From assembly GCF_003596405.1 (NCBI RefSeq), contig NZ_QYUR01000002.1:884501-948500 (forward strand): a stretch of DNA of 64,000 nucleotides. Reading direction: 5' to 3'. Numbering within the stretch: position 1 is the stretch's first letter; the number at the start of each line of letters is the position of its first letter. The stretch comes from Pseudomonas cavernicola. GTDB taxonomy: Bacteria; Pseudomonadota; Gammaproteobacteria; Pseudomonadales; Pseudomonadaceae. The notes below the pieces were generated by a model. That model did no database searches. It had not been told where the DNA came from and worked only from the letters and a program-made list of their open reading frames with translations. Positions 46,354-54,976 of this stretch are shown here, piece after piece. The position numbers and the translations under genes were made by a program.

Positions 46354-48479
46354 TGGTGAAAGCGTTCGACCCAACGCAGCAAGCCTTGCGGCGCATGGCC
46401 GCGCTTCCACTCGCCGGCCGCGTATTTGTTGGCTTCGGCCAGGGTCGGGTAGCTGTGGACGGTGCCGAGGATCTTGTTCAGCCCTACCCCGAGCTTCATC
46501 GCCAGCACGTACTCGGCGAGCAGTTCGCCGGCCTGTGCCCCGACGATGCTGACACCGAGGATGCGGTCCTTGCCCGGTTCGCTGAGCACCTTCACAAAGC
46601 CGTGCGCCACTTCGTCGGCAATCGCCCGGTCCAGCTCCGCAAGATCGTAACGCGTGACCTCGTAGGCGACGCCCTGCGTCTTGGCCTCGGCTTCCGAAAG
46701 GCCGACCCGCGCCACTTCCGGGTCGGTAAAGGTGCAATGGGGAATCACCCGGTAATCGACCTTGAAGCGTTTGAAGCCGCCGAACAGCGCATTCACCGCG
46801 GCGTACCAGGCTTGATGGGCGCAGACATGGGTGAACTGGTAGGGTCCGGTTACATCGCCCACCGCGTAGATATTCGGCAAGCGGGTGGCCAGGTACTCGT
46901 CGGTCTCCAGGGTGCCGTTCGGCCGCACGACCAGACCCAGCTCTTCGACACCATACCCCTTCACATTGGCCACCCGGCCAAGGGCCAGCAGCAAACAGTC
47001 GAAGGTAATCGCGATTTCTTCATCGCTATCCAGCTGACGGGCGATCAATCGCCGTTCGCCCTCCACCAATTCGAAACGCTCGGCCTTGTGTCGCAGGCGC
47101 ACGTCGACGCCTTCATCGCACAGGCTGGCCAGCACCAGCGCGCTGGCATCTTCGTCCTCGCGCGGTAGCAGGCGCGTATCCAGCTCCACTTGAATCACCT
47201 GACTGCCGAGGCGCTGAAAAGCCTGTGCCAGCTCACAGCCAATCGGCCCGCCACCGAGTACCAGCAGGCGCTTGGGCTGCTCGCGCAGGTTCCAGATAGT
47301 GTCCGAGGTGAATGCCGGCATGTCGGCCACGCCGGGAATATCCGGCCACAGCGGCCGGCCGCCGGCGGCGATGATGATAGTGCGACTGCTCAGGAGCTGA
47401 CCGTTGACCTCCACCGTCCATGGCGAGCGGATGATCGCCTCGCCGGCAATCACCTCGACGCCCAGCTCGCGATAACGCTGCGGCGAGTCGTGTGGCTCAA
47501 TCGTGGAGATCACCCATTGAATACGCTTCATCACTGCCGGGAAATCCACCTCGGCGCTGACCTTGGTAAACCCCAAGGCCGCGGCCTTTTTCAGTTCGGC
47601 CGCGAGCTTGGCCGATCGCAGCAGCGCCTTGGACGGAACGCAGCCGGTATTCAAGCAGTCGCCGCCCATCTGTTGCTTTTCGATCAGGCTGACCTTGGCC
47701 TTCACCGCCGCGGCGATATAGGCGCTGACCAGCCCGCCAGCACCGGCGCCGATCACTACCAGGTTGCGCTGAAAGGTCTTCGGTTTGACCCAGCCGGCAT
47801 ACGCCCGCCGCGCCTGTAGCCAGCCGAGCAGCCTGCGCGCCAAGAGCGGGAACAGACCGAGCAAGATAAAGGCACCGAGCAGGCCAGGCGAAAGAATCCC
47901 GGCCAACGAATCCAGCTGCCCGAGCTCGCGCCCGGCGTTCACATAGACCAAGGTGCCCGGCAACATGCCGAGCTGGCTGACCCACCAATAGGTCACCAGC
48001 GGCAAGCGGGTCAGGCCCATCAACAGGTTGATCATGAAGAACGGAAACAACGGCACCAAACGCAGGGCGAACAAGTAGAAGCCGCCTTCGTCCTGCATAC
48101 CCTTTTCAACCCCGACCAACTGGCGAGCAAAGCGCCGCTGCACCCAGTCGCGCAGCAAAAAACGGCTGCTGAGCATGGCCAAGGCCGCGCCCAGGGTCGA
48201 GGCGAAGGACACCAACAGCACGCCTTGCCACAGGCCAAACAGTGCGCCACCGAGCAAAGTCATCAAGGCCGCGCCTGGCAACGACAGCGCAGTCACCGCC
48301 ACATAGGCCAGAAAGTACAGTAGCGCCGCCTGCCAAGGGTGCGCCGCCACCTGGGCGAGTAGCGTCGCCTGCTGGGTCTTGAGGCTGGCCAGGGTGAGGT
48401 ACTGGCCCAAGTCGAAGACGAAGAAGGCGGCGACCAGGGCCAGGATCAGGCCGAGCAGGAGCAGTTTGCGGGTGTTCAT
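46338..48479 (-). CDS. TVP38/TMEM64 - mercuric-reductase-like FAD oxidoreductase fusion
   Basis: 713 residues. Residues 1-225 are a TVP38/TMEM64 (DedA-like) membrane domain with about six hydrophobic segments (LPGAALMTLLGGALFG; FALRLVPLFPFFMINLLMG). Residues 238-700 form a class I flavin disulfide reductase: FAD motif VVIGAGAGGLVSAY, redox pair C275/C280 in GGDCLNTGCVPSK, NAD motif LLVLGGGPIGCELAQAF and YAVGDVTGPYQFTHVCAHQA. CCAAGGAG precedes ATG 48479. It sits between arsM and a DUF3047 gene; substrate unknown. Confidence 0.88.
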   Translation of the reverse strand: MNTRKLLLLGLILALVAAFFVFDLGQYLTLASLKTQQATLLAQVAAHPWQAALLYFLAYVAVTALSLPGAALMTLLGGALFGLWQGVLLVSFASTLGAALAMLSSRFLLRDWVQRRFARQLVGVEKGMQDEGGFYLFALRLVPLFPFFMINLLMGLTRLPLVTYWWVSQLGMLPGTLVYVNAGRELGQLDSLAGILSPGLLGAFILLGLFPLLARRLLGWLQARRAYAGWVKPKTFQRNLVVIGAGAGGLVSAYIAAAVKAKVSLIEKQQMGGDCLNTGCVPSKALLRSAKLAAELKKAAALGFTKVSAEVDFPAVMKRIQWVISTIEPHDSPQRYRELGVEVIAGEAIIRSPWTVEVNGQLLSSRTIIIAAGGRPLWPDIPGVADMPAFTSDTIWNLREQPKRLLVLGGGPIGCELAQAFQRLGSQVIQVELDTRLLPREDEDASALVLASLCDEGVDVRLRHKAERFELVEGERRLIARQLDSDEEIAITFDCLLLALGRVANVKGYGVEELGLVVRPNGTLETDEYLATRLPNIYAVGDVTGPYQFTHVCAHQAWYAAVNALFGGFKRFKVDYRVIPHCTFTDPEVARVGLSEAEAKTQGVAYEVTRYDLAELDRAIADEVAHGFVKVLSEPGKDRILGVSIVGAQAGELLAEYVLAMKLGVGLNKILGTVHSYPTLAEANKYAAGEWKRGHAPQGLLRWVERFHQWRLG

Positions 48480-48505
48480 AGAACTCCTTGGCTAGATGCT
48501 CTTTT

Positions 48506-48576
48506 GTAGGAGCCAGCTCTGCTGGCGATCAGCGGCTTCGCATATGCACCCAATCGCGAGCAGAGCTCGCTTTTAC
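48506..48576. repeat. REP pair between the fusion oxidoreductase and arsM
   Basis: GTAGGAGCCAGCTCTGCTGGCG and the inverted CGCGAGCAGAGCTCGCTTTTAC around a ~27-bp centre; one arm has diverged (TTTTAC for CCTAC). Confidence 0.8.
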
Positions 48577-48590
48577 CAAAACCCTCCAGC

Positions 48591-49634
48591 TCAACAACAG
48601 GCGGCCGCCTGGCCCGCGACCTGGCTATCGAAGGGGATGGCGCTGCCGCAGCCCTCGAACAGCCCATAGTGGGTGGCGAAGTCGCCGATGAACTCGAAGT
48701 GCGCGGCGAAGCGCGACTCCTTGAGCATGCGGTAGGTATTGCCGCACACCGGGAACACCTTGCCGCTCTCGATGCGGTGGTGTTTGTCGAGCACGAACAT
48801 CTGCGAGTGATGGAGGATGCCGCCCTTATAGATCACCGCCTGGCCGTAGTCCTCGCAGGCGCTTTCCAGGGCCTCCAGCTTGAACAGCCGATAGGTCGCG
48901 GAGAAGAAACGGATATGGCCGATGCGCGCGGCGATCTGCGGGTTGTTCAGCTGGATCGGCCGATCCTCCACCAGCCGTGGATCGGCAAAACCGGCGGCCT
49001 TGGCCAGGCGCAGGAAGTCGCCCCAGTAGAGCGCACCGGCCAGGCACTCGCCGTACAGCTCGGGGTCGGCGGCCAGCTCGGCCGGCACCCGGCGGTCGGC
49101 GTAGACGTCGGAGAAATACAGCTCGCCGCCGGCCTTGAGCACCCGCCAGGCCTCACGCAGCACCCGCGTTTTGTCCGGCACCAGGTTGATCACGCAGTTG
49201 GACACCAGCACGTCGAACTGTTCGGCCGCCAGGCCCAGGCTATCCAGGTATTCGATCTCGCCCTCGATGAAGCGCAGGTTGGAACGGCCATGGCCGAAGG
49301 CCTCGGCATGGAACTGCTGATGGCGGCGCGCCACGGCCAGCTGTTCGGGGGTCATGTCGATGCCGGTCACCCCGCCCTGCTCGCCCACCAGGGCCGACAG
49401 GCAATAAGCATCGCGCCCAGCGCCGCAGCCGAGATCGAGCACTTGGCAGCCGTCCAGCGCCTCGGGGGCGATCAGGCCGCAGCCGTAGTAGCGGCTCAGC
49501 ACCTCGGGGTGCAGACGGCAGAGGATCCGCTGCAGATGCTCCGGTGGCGGCGTGGCGGTGCAGCAGGCGCTGGTCTGCAGGTCAGCGGAGGATTGCAGGG
49601 TCTGGCCGTAGTAGGTCTTCACTTCGCTATGCAT
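48591..49634 (-). CDS. arsM: Arsenite S-adenosylmethionine methyltransferase ArsM
   Basis: 347-residue ArsM. YYGQTLQSSADLQTSACC places Cys24/Cys25 at the N-terminus; SAM motif LDLGCGAGRD at 66-75; arsenic-binding Cys147 in VSNCVINLVPDK and Cys197 in LYGECLAGALYW. The C-terminus ends AACC. ATG at 49634 is chosen by homology of the N-terminus; the frame is open to 49988. It follows arsS after a REP pair, and its product is the expected substrate source for ArsS. Confidence 0.9.
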   Translation of the reverse strand: MHSEVKTYYGQTLQSSADLQTSACCTATPPPEHLQRILCRLHPEVLSRYYGCGLIAPEALDGCQVLDLGCGAGRDAYCLSALVGEQGGVTGIDMTPEQLAVARRHQQFHAEAFGHGRSNLRFIEGEIEYLDSLGLAAEQFDVLVSNCVINLVPDKTRVLREAWRVLKAGGELYFSDVYADRRVPAELAADPELYGECLAGALYWGDFLRLAKAAGFADPRLVEDRPIQLNNPQIAARIGHIRFFSATYRLFKLEALESACEDYGQAVIYKGGILHHSQMFVLDKHHRIESGKVFPVCGNTYRMLKESRFAAHFEFIGDFATHYGLFEGCGSAIPFDSQVAGQAAACC

Positions 49635-49658
49635 GCTGGGTTCTCGTGCAATGTTTCT

Positions 49659-49766
49659 GTAGGAGCGAGCTCTGCTCGCGATTGGCCCGTGGATGGCAAG
49701 GCAGCAGCCGTTCCCGACGGCTTGCTGCATTTCCCACACCCATGTGGGGCACAGGCTCGCTCCTAC
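49659..49766. repeat. REP pair between arsM and arsS
   Basis: GTAGGAGCGAGCTCTGCTCG at the left and GGCTCGCTCCTAC at the right, with TTCCCACACCCATGTGGG near the centre. Confidence 0.8.
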
Positions 49767-49771
49767 GAAGG

Positions 49772-50734
49772 TCAGCCAAGCGCGCCACCACAACTGGAAC
49801 CCTGACCGGCGGTACAGGCGTAGCAGTGGTCGCGGGTGACTATCGGGTTGCCATCCAGCTCGCTGCTGAGCAGGTCGCGCAGATGGGCACGGTCGCGGCC
49901 GATCAGCTGCAACGGCAGGTCGAGCATCTGATTGAAGTCGCAGTCGTAGAGGTAGCCCTGCCAGTCGACGCTGACCAGCGAACGGCACATCAACCCGTCG
50001 AGGTTTTCCGCCCGGTAGCTGTCGCGCAGCAACTGCATATAGGCGGCGAACTGCCCCTTGCTGACCAGGGTGCTGCCGAAACGGGCAATCGGCTGGTTGG
50101 TGATGGTCAACAGGTGATCGAACTGAATGCCGAACTCATCACTGAGATGCTGCTTGTAGTCGGCCTCCAGTTGCGCCTGCGGCGGCGGCAAACTGGGGCC
50201 TTGCGGGTTATAGACCAGGTTGAGGATCAGCCCGCTGCCGGCTTGCCCATAGCCCAGCGCATTGAGCTGGCGCAGCCCCTGGATGCTGGCGTCGAACACC
50301 CCGTCGCCCCGCTGGCGGTCGACATTCTCCCGTGAGTAGCAGGGCAACGAGGCGGTGATCTCGACACCCTGCGCGGCGAGGAACGAACCCAAATCCGCCT
50401 GGCCCGGCTCACTGAGGATGGTCAGGTTGCAACGATCGATCACCCGCAAACCTTCGCGCCGCCCGTGACTCACCAGCTCGCGAAAGCGCGGGTGCAGCTC
50501 CGGGGCTCCGCCGGTCAGGTCGAGGGTGTGCACCGGATGGGCGTCGATCACCTGATGCAGTATCGCCAGGGTTTCGTCGCTCATGCTCTCGGTGCGGGTC
50601 GGCCCGGCGTTGACGTGGCAGTGCAGGCAACGCTGGTTGCAACGGTAAGTCAGATTGACCTGCAGGGCTTCCAGGTGGCCGCGGCGCAGCGGCGGGAAGC
50701 TCAGCTGATTGAGCAGGGGCAGCATGGCGTGCAC
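49772..50734 (-). CDS. arsS: Radical SAM arsenosugar-type protein ArsS
   Basis: 320 residues. Radical SAM [4Fe-4S] motif Cys32-x3-Cys36-x2-Cys39 in YRCNQRCLHCH, then DLTGGAPELHPRF; a C-terminal cysteine-rich part (CRSLVSVDWQGYLYDCDFNQML and CYACTAGQGSSCGG) as in the ArsS/DUF3641 family. The start is GTG 50734, with AAGGAG 6 nt upstream, rather than ATG 50725 (15 nt away). With ArsM it would build 5'-deoxyadenosyl-arsenicals on the way to arsenosugars. Confidence 0.9.
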   Translation of the reverse strand: MHAMLPLLNQLSFPPLRRGHLEALQVNLTYRCNQRCLHCHVNAGPTRTESMSDETLAILHQVIDAHPVHTLDLTGGAPELHPRFRELVSHGRREGLRVIDRCNLTILSEPGQADLGSFLAAQGVEITASLPCYSRENVDRQRGDGVFDASIQGLRQLNALGYGQAGSGLILNLVYNPQGPSLPPPQAQLEADYKQHLSDEFGIQFDHLLTITNQPIARFGSTLVSKGQFAAYMQLLRDSYRAENLDGLMCRSLVSVDWQGYLYDCDFNQMLDLPLQLIGRDRAHLRDLLSSELDGNPIVTRDHCYACTAGQGSSCGGALG

Positions 50735-50889
50735 AGCTAACTCCTTCGGAGGGATATACGCTATTAGAGGATAACGGCGCGCCCTCGTTACAAGCCTAGT
50801 GAGTTACAGACCCAATATGCTGCCGATGGCGCGCCTGACGCAATGTTCTATCTATAGACGCAATTGGTAGTCCTGTCTGGAGCATCCTG

Positions 50890-51306
50890 ATGCCACGTCT
50901 CGCCCTGTTCTTCATCGCCGGCTTCCTCGCCGTGCCCTGCTTTCACCAGCCGCTGGTTGGCCTTCTGCATGCTTACGGCGTGATCCCTTTTGCTCCCTTT
51001 GCCACCGCCCCGACCTTGCCGTTGGGCGTCCCGGCCTGGCTCTCCGCCGCGTTCTGGGGTGGCGTCTGGGGCGTGGTCATGCTGCTGGTATTGCGCTGGG
51101 ATGCGAACAAACCGCAACCCTGGCTCAAGGGCTGGTTGTTTGGTGGTATCGCCTTGACCACTGTCGCCCTGCTGGTGGTCTTTCCGCTCAAGGGTCTCGG
51201 CCTTGAGCCCAAGCAGCTACCCGGGCGCTTTCTGATCGGTTTTCTGCTGAACGGCGCCTGGGGCCTGGGCACGCTGATCTTTGCCCGCACCTTCCTGCAT
51301 AGATAG
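50890..51306 (+). CDS. Small inner-membrane protein of unknown function
   Basis: 138 residues with four hydrophobic segments (about 3-22, 48-67, 84-103 and 114-132). GGAG precedes ATG 50890. No recognised domain; no clear link to neighbours. Confidence 0.7.
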   Translation: MPRLALFFIAGFLAVPCFHQPLVGLLHAYGVIPFAPFATAPTLPLGVPAWLSAAFWGGVWGVVMLLVLRWDANKPQPWLKGWLFGGIALTTVALLVVFPLKGLGLEPKQLPGRFLIGFLLNGAWGLGTLIFARTFLHR

Positions 51307-51363
51307 CCTGGATGCCCCATGGTGGAAAACCGCTTTGCGGGTTTCCACCCTTCGCATACAGAC

Positions 51364-51389
51364 AAAAAAAGACCCGCCGAAGCGGGTCT
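51364..51389 (-). terminator. Rho-independent terminator of gabT
   Basis: AGACCCGC-TTCG-GCGGGTCT followed by TTTTTTT on the minus strand, 24 nt past the gabT stop; A-run on the other side may let it serve the convergent gene as well. Confidence 0.92.
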
Positions 51390-51412
51390 CAGGACTGCCT
51401 GGCTGGTGAGCC

Positions 51413-52693
51413 CTAGGCGAGTTCGTTGAAGCACTCGGCGATGATCGCCAAGCCTTTGTCCAGCAGTGCGTCTTCCGCGGTGATCGGCACCAGCACGCGC
51501 AGGACGTTGCCGTAGGTACCGCAGGACAGCAGGATCAGACCCTTGTCGCGAGCCTTGGCCACCACGGCATTGACCAATGCGGCCGCCGGTTTGTGGTGGT
51601 CGCCGTCTTCGAACAACTCGACAGCAATCATGGCGCCGAGGGCGCGCACATCACCGATGCTCTTGTGCTTGGCCTGAATGGCTTTGAGGCCAGTCACCAG
51701 ACGCTCGCCGACCGCTTTGCAGCGATCCAGCAGGTGTTCTTCCTCGAATACTTCCATCACCGCCAACGCAGCCACGCAAGCCAGCGGGTTGCCGGCGTAG
51801 GTGCCGCCCAGACCGCCCGGGGCGATGGCATCCATGTATTCCGCCTTGCCGCACACACCGGCCAACGGGAAGCCACCCGCGATGGACTTGGCGAAGGTGG
51901 TCAGATCGGCAGTCACGCCCATCTGCTCCATGGCGAAGAAGGTGCCGGTACGGCCAGCGCCAGTCTGTACTTCGTCAGCGATCAGCAGGATGCCGTGCTG
52001 GTCGCAGAGGGCGCGCAGGCGCTTCATGAAATCTTTCGGCGCGACGTAGAAACCACCTTCGCCCTGCACCGGCTCGATGATGATCGCGGCGATGTCTTTC
52101 GGCTCGGCGTCGTTCTTGAAGATTCGCTCGATGCTGGCGATCGCGTCATCCGTGCTGACGCCATGCAGTTCGCATGGGTACTGGGCACGGAAGATGCCGC
52201 CAGGCATCAGGCCCATGCCGGCCGAGTACGGTACGACCTTGCCGGTCAGACCGAGGGTCATCATGGTGCGGCCGTGGTAGCCGCCGGTGAAGGCGATGAT
52301 GCCGGCGCGACCGGTGGCGGCACGGGCGATCTTCACGGCGTTTTCCACCGCTTCCGAGCCGGTGGTGACCAGCAGAGTCTTCTTGGCGAAATTGCCCGGC
52401 ACCTTGGCGGCGACCTTCTCGCAGACTTCCACGTAGGGCTCGTAGGCCAGTACCTGGAAGCAGGTGTGGGTCAGTTTGGTCAATTGCTGCTGCACGGCGG
52501 CAATGATTTTCGGGTGCAGGTGGCCGGTGTTGAGCACCGCGATGCCGCCAGCGAAGTCGATGAATTCACGGCCTTCGACGTCAATCACGCTGGCGTTCTT
52601 TGCCGACTCGGCGAAGATCGGGTGGATCTGGCCAACACCGCGCGGAACGGCGGCCTGGCGGCGTTGCATCAGGGATTCGTTAGTCTTGCTCAT
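51413..52693 (-). CDS. gabT: 4-aminobutyrate aminotransferase GabT
   Basis: 426-residue class-III PLP aminotransferase converting GABA and 2-oxoglutarate to succinate semialdehyde and glutamate. TTGSEAVENAVKIARAATGR, IADEVQTGAGRTGTFFAMEQ and the PLP lysine in TTFAKSIAGGFPLAG are present. GAGGA precedes ATG 52693. gabD lies upstream, separated by 278 bp that include repeat copy C. Confidence 0.95.
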   Translation of the reverse strand: MSKTNESLMQRRQAAVPRGVGQIHPIFAESAKNASVIDVEGREFIDFAGGIAVLNTGHLHPKIIAAVQQQLTKLTHTCFQVLAYEPYVEVCEKVAAKVPGNFAKKTLLVTTGSEAVENAVKIARAATGRAGIIAFTGGYHGRTMMTLGLTGKVVPYSAGMGLMPGGIFRAQYPCELHGVSTDDAIASIERIFKNDAEPKDIAAIIIEPVQGEGGFYVAPKDFMKRLRALCDQHGILLIADEVQTGAGRTGTFFAMEQMGVTADLTTFAKSIAGGFPLAGVCGKAEYMDAIAPGGLGGTYAGNPLACVAALAVMEVFEEEHLLDRCKAVGERLVTGLKAIQAKHKSIGDVRALGAMIAVELFEDGDHHKPAAALVNAVVAKARDKGLILLSCGTYGNVLRVLVPITAEDALLDKGLAIIAECFNELA

Positions 52694-52850
52694 AGAGTCC
52701 TCATTTGCCGCTCATCGGTCGGCGCAGTTCAAGGATTAACGCAGCCGGGGAAAGGCGCGGGCAGCATACGATGATCGACTGCCACGGCCCTGCCGACTGC
52801 TCAGGGGTTCTTTGTTGCGTTATTACTTTTCTTTCTGGGTACCAAAGGAC

Positions 52851-52972
52851 CAGTAGTGTAGCGAGCGAAGGTCAGGCAAGGCGGCGGGTTCGGGAAAAAG
52901 CGGAGTTGGCTGTAGCCAATGAGCATTTTTCCCGAACCCGCCAACGCAGCATCACCGATGCGCAGTAGCTAC
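52851..52972. repeat. Covarying-arm palindromic repeat, copy C
   Basis: Inner perfect 17-bp arms GGCGGGTTCGGGAAAAA / TTTTTCCCGAACCCGCC, with family blocks GTAGCGAGCGAAGGTCAGGC, AAAGCGGAGTTGGC...GAGCA and AACGCAGCATCACCGATGCG. Its right edge (GCAGTAGCTACTAG) runs into the gabD stop codon at 52972-52974. It lies between gabD and gabT. Confidence 0.85.
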
Positions 52973-54414
52973 TAGATGCCGAGGCAGAGGTATTTGATTT
53001 CCAGGTAGTCTTCGATACCGTACTTGGAACCCTCACGGCCCAGGCCCGAAGCCTTGATGCCGCCGAACGGCGCCACTTCGGTGGAGATGATCCCGGTGTT
53101 GATGCCGACGATGCCGTACTCCAGCGCCTCGGCCACACGGAACACCCGGCCGAGGTCGCGGGCATAGAAGTAGGACGCCAAGCCGAACTCGGTGTCGTTG
53201 GACATGGCGATCACTTCGGCCTCGTCCTTGAAGCGGAACAGCGGCGCCAGCGGGCCGAAGGTCTCTTCCTTGGCCACCGCCGCGTTGTTCGGCACGTTGA
53301 GCAGGATGGTCGGTTCGAAGAAGTTGCCGCCCAGGCTGTTGCCGCCGGCGACCACGCTGGCGCCCTTGCTCACGGCGTCGGCGATATGTTCCTGGACCTT
53401 GGCCACGGCCTTCTCGTCGATCAACGGGCCGGTGGTGATGCCGTCGTCCAGACCGTTGCCGATCTTCAGCTTGGCCACCGCGGTTTTCAGCTTCTCGGCG
53501 AAGGCGTCGTACACGCCGTCCTGCACATACAGGCGGTTGGCGCACACGCAGGTCTGGCCGGCGTTGCGGTACTTGGAGGCCAGCGCGCCGTCGACCGCGG
53601 CATCCAGGTCGGCATCGTCGAACACGATGAACGGCGCGTTGCCGCCCAGCTCCAGCGAGATTTTCTTGATGTCCTTGGCGCATTCGGCCATCAGCTGGCG
53701 ACCGATCTCGGTCGAACCGGTGAAGGACAGCTTGCGCACGATCGGGTTGCTGGTCAGCTCGCCACCGATGTCGCCGGCACTGCCGGTGACCACGCTGAGC
53801 ACGCCTTTCGGGATACCGGCACGGTGCGCCAGCTCGACCAGCGCCAAGGCCGAGAACGGTGTCTGGCTGGCCGGCTTGATCACCATGGTGCAGCCGGCGG
53901 CCAGGGCCGGGCCGGCTTTACGGGTGATCATCGCCGCCGGGAAGTTCCACGGGGTGATCGCCGCGGTCACGCCGATCGGTTGCTTGATCACGATCAAGCG
54001 CTTGTCCGGTTGGTGGCCGGGAATCACGTCGCCATAGATGCGCTTGGCTTCCTCGGCGAACCACTCGATGAAGGAGGCGGCGTAGACGATCTCGCCCTTG
54101 GCTTCGGCCAGCGGCTTGCCCTGTTCCAGGGTCATCAGGCGGCCGAGGTCGTCCTGGTTTTCGATCAACAGCTCGAACCAACGGCGCAGCTTGTTGGCGC
54201 GGTCCTTGGCGGTCAGCGCACGCCAGGCCGGCAGGGCCTTGTCGGCGGCTTCGATGGCGCGGCGGGTTTCCACAGCACCCATTTTCGGCACAGTGCCGAT
54301 GATCTCGTTGGTGGCCGGGTTGTTGACCTTGATGGTCTGGCCGTTGTCCGCGTCCACCCAGGCGCCGTCGATATAGGCTTGCTGGCGGAACAGTTGGGCG
54401 TCTTTGAGTTGCAT
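52972..54414 (-). CDS. gabD: Succinate-semialdehyde dehydrogenase GabD
   Basis: 480-residue NAD(P)-dependent aldehyde dehydrogenase. The general-base Glu lies in SLELGGNAPFIVFDDAD and the nucleophile Cys in NAGQTCVCANRLYV; TPWNFPAAMITRKAGPALAAG is the cofactor loop. ATG at 54414 (MQLKDAQLFRQQAYIDGAW) has AGGAG upstream; the frame runs to 54453. Oxidises succinate semialdehyde from GabT to succinate. Confidence 0.95.
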   Translation of the reverse strand: MQLKDAQLFRQQAYIDGAWVDADNGQTIKVNNPATNEIIGTVPKMGAVETRRAIEAADKALPAWRALTAKDRANKLRRWFELLIENQDDLGRLMTLEQGKPLAEAKGEIVYAASFIEWFAEEAKRIYGDVIPGHQPDKRLIVIKQPIGVTAAITPWNFPAAMITRKAGPALAAGCTMVIKPASQTPFSALALVELAHRAGIPKGVLSVVTGSAGDIGGELTSNPIVRKLSFTGSTEIGRQLMAECAKDIKKISLELGGNAPFIVFDDADLDAAVDGALASKYRNAGQTCVCANRLYVQDGVYDAFAEKLKTAVAKLKIGNGLDDGITTGPLIDEKAVAKVQEHIADAVSKGASVVAGGNSLGGNFFEPTILLNVPNNAAVAKEETFGPLAPLFRFKDEAEVIAMSNDTEFGLASYFYARDLGRVFRVAEALEYGIVGINTGIISTEVAPFGGIKASGLGREGSKYGIEDYLEIKYLCLGI

Positions 54415-54789
54415 AGCCGTCTCCTTTACCCCCGACACACAGGCACCGGGCAAAATTGTTGTGACTCGACCCAGCTTAGACAGCTGCAGTCAGAAATAGT
54501 GGATGACCGTCGTACCGACTGAGCCCTGACGGCGGCAATTGGAACAAGGCGCAGACCGCTGAGTCCGGTATGCCCGTGTTCGCGTCGAAGGCGTTCGAAA
54601 TCTCAAACGAATCCTAGGGTCGTGACAGGCAAAGGGCAATAGCCCGTTCAAAAAAATTAACGAAATCCGATTAAGAGTGACGCTTTTCTGATCACTAGCA
54701 GGCAAGCCTAGTACTTTCGTTCAATATCACGAACAAGTCTCCCTGGCATGGACGCCTGCCAACGAGATGCGTATCATGGCGCCCGCATC
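54415..54789. other. Intergenic region between gabD and tRNA-Arg
   Basis: 375 bp holding the divergent promoters of gabD and the tRNA. I see no convincing -35/-10 pair, operator or repeat. Confidence 0.5.
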
Positions 54790-54866
54790 GCACCAGTAGC
54801 TCAGCTGGATAGAGTACTGCCCTCCGAAGGCAGGGGTCGTGGGTTCGAATCCCGCCTGGTGCACCA
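54790..54866 (+). tRNA. tRNA-Arg (anticodon CCG)
   Basis: 77 nt with encoded CCA. Acceptor GCACCAG pairs with CTGGTGC; D-arm GCTC...GAGT; anticodon stem CTGCC/GGCAG around loop CTCCGAA, anticodon CCG (reads CGG); T-arm GTGGGTTCGAATCCCGC. Its last 32 nt are the attachment site of the following island, and insertion leaves the tRNA intact. Confidence 0.97.
54835..54866 (+). repeat. Left attachment repeat (att) of the tRNA-Arg island
   Basis: 32-bp sequence starting GGTCGTGGGTTCGAATCCCG and ending GGTGCACCA, the 3' end of the tRNA. It is repeated exactly at 62772-62803. Confidence 0.95.
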
Positions 54867-54976
54867 TTTTCTGTAACTGCTTGTCGGGTATAGATTTCCC
54901 GACAAACACCGGGTTTGAAAGGCTAAGTGGGGCACTGTGTAGTGCTTTTAGGTGGGGCATCGCAACGGTGCCGACC

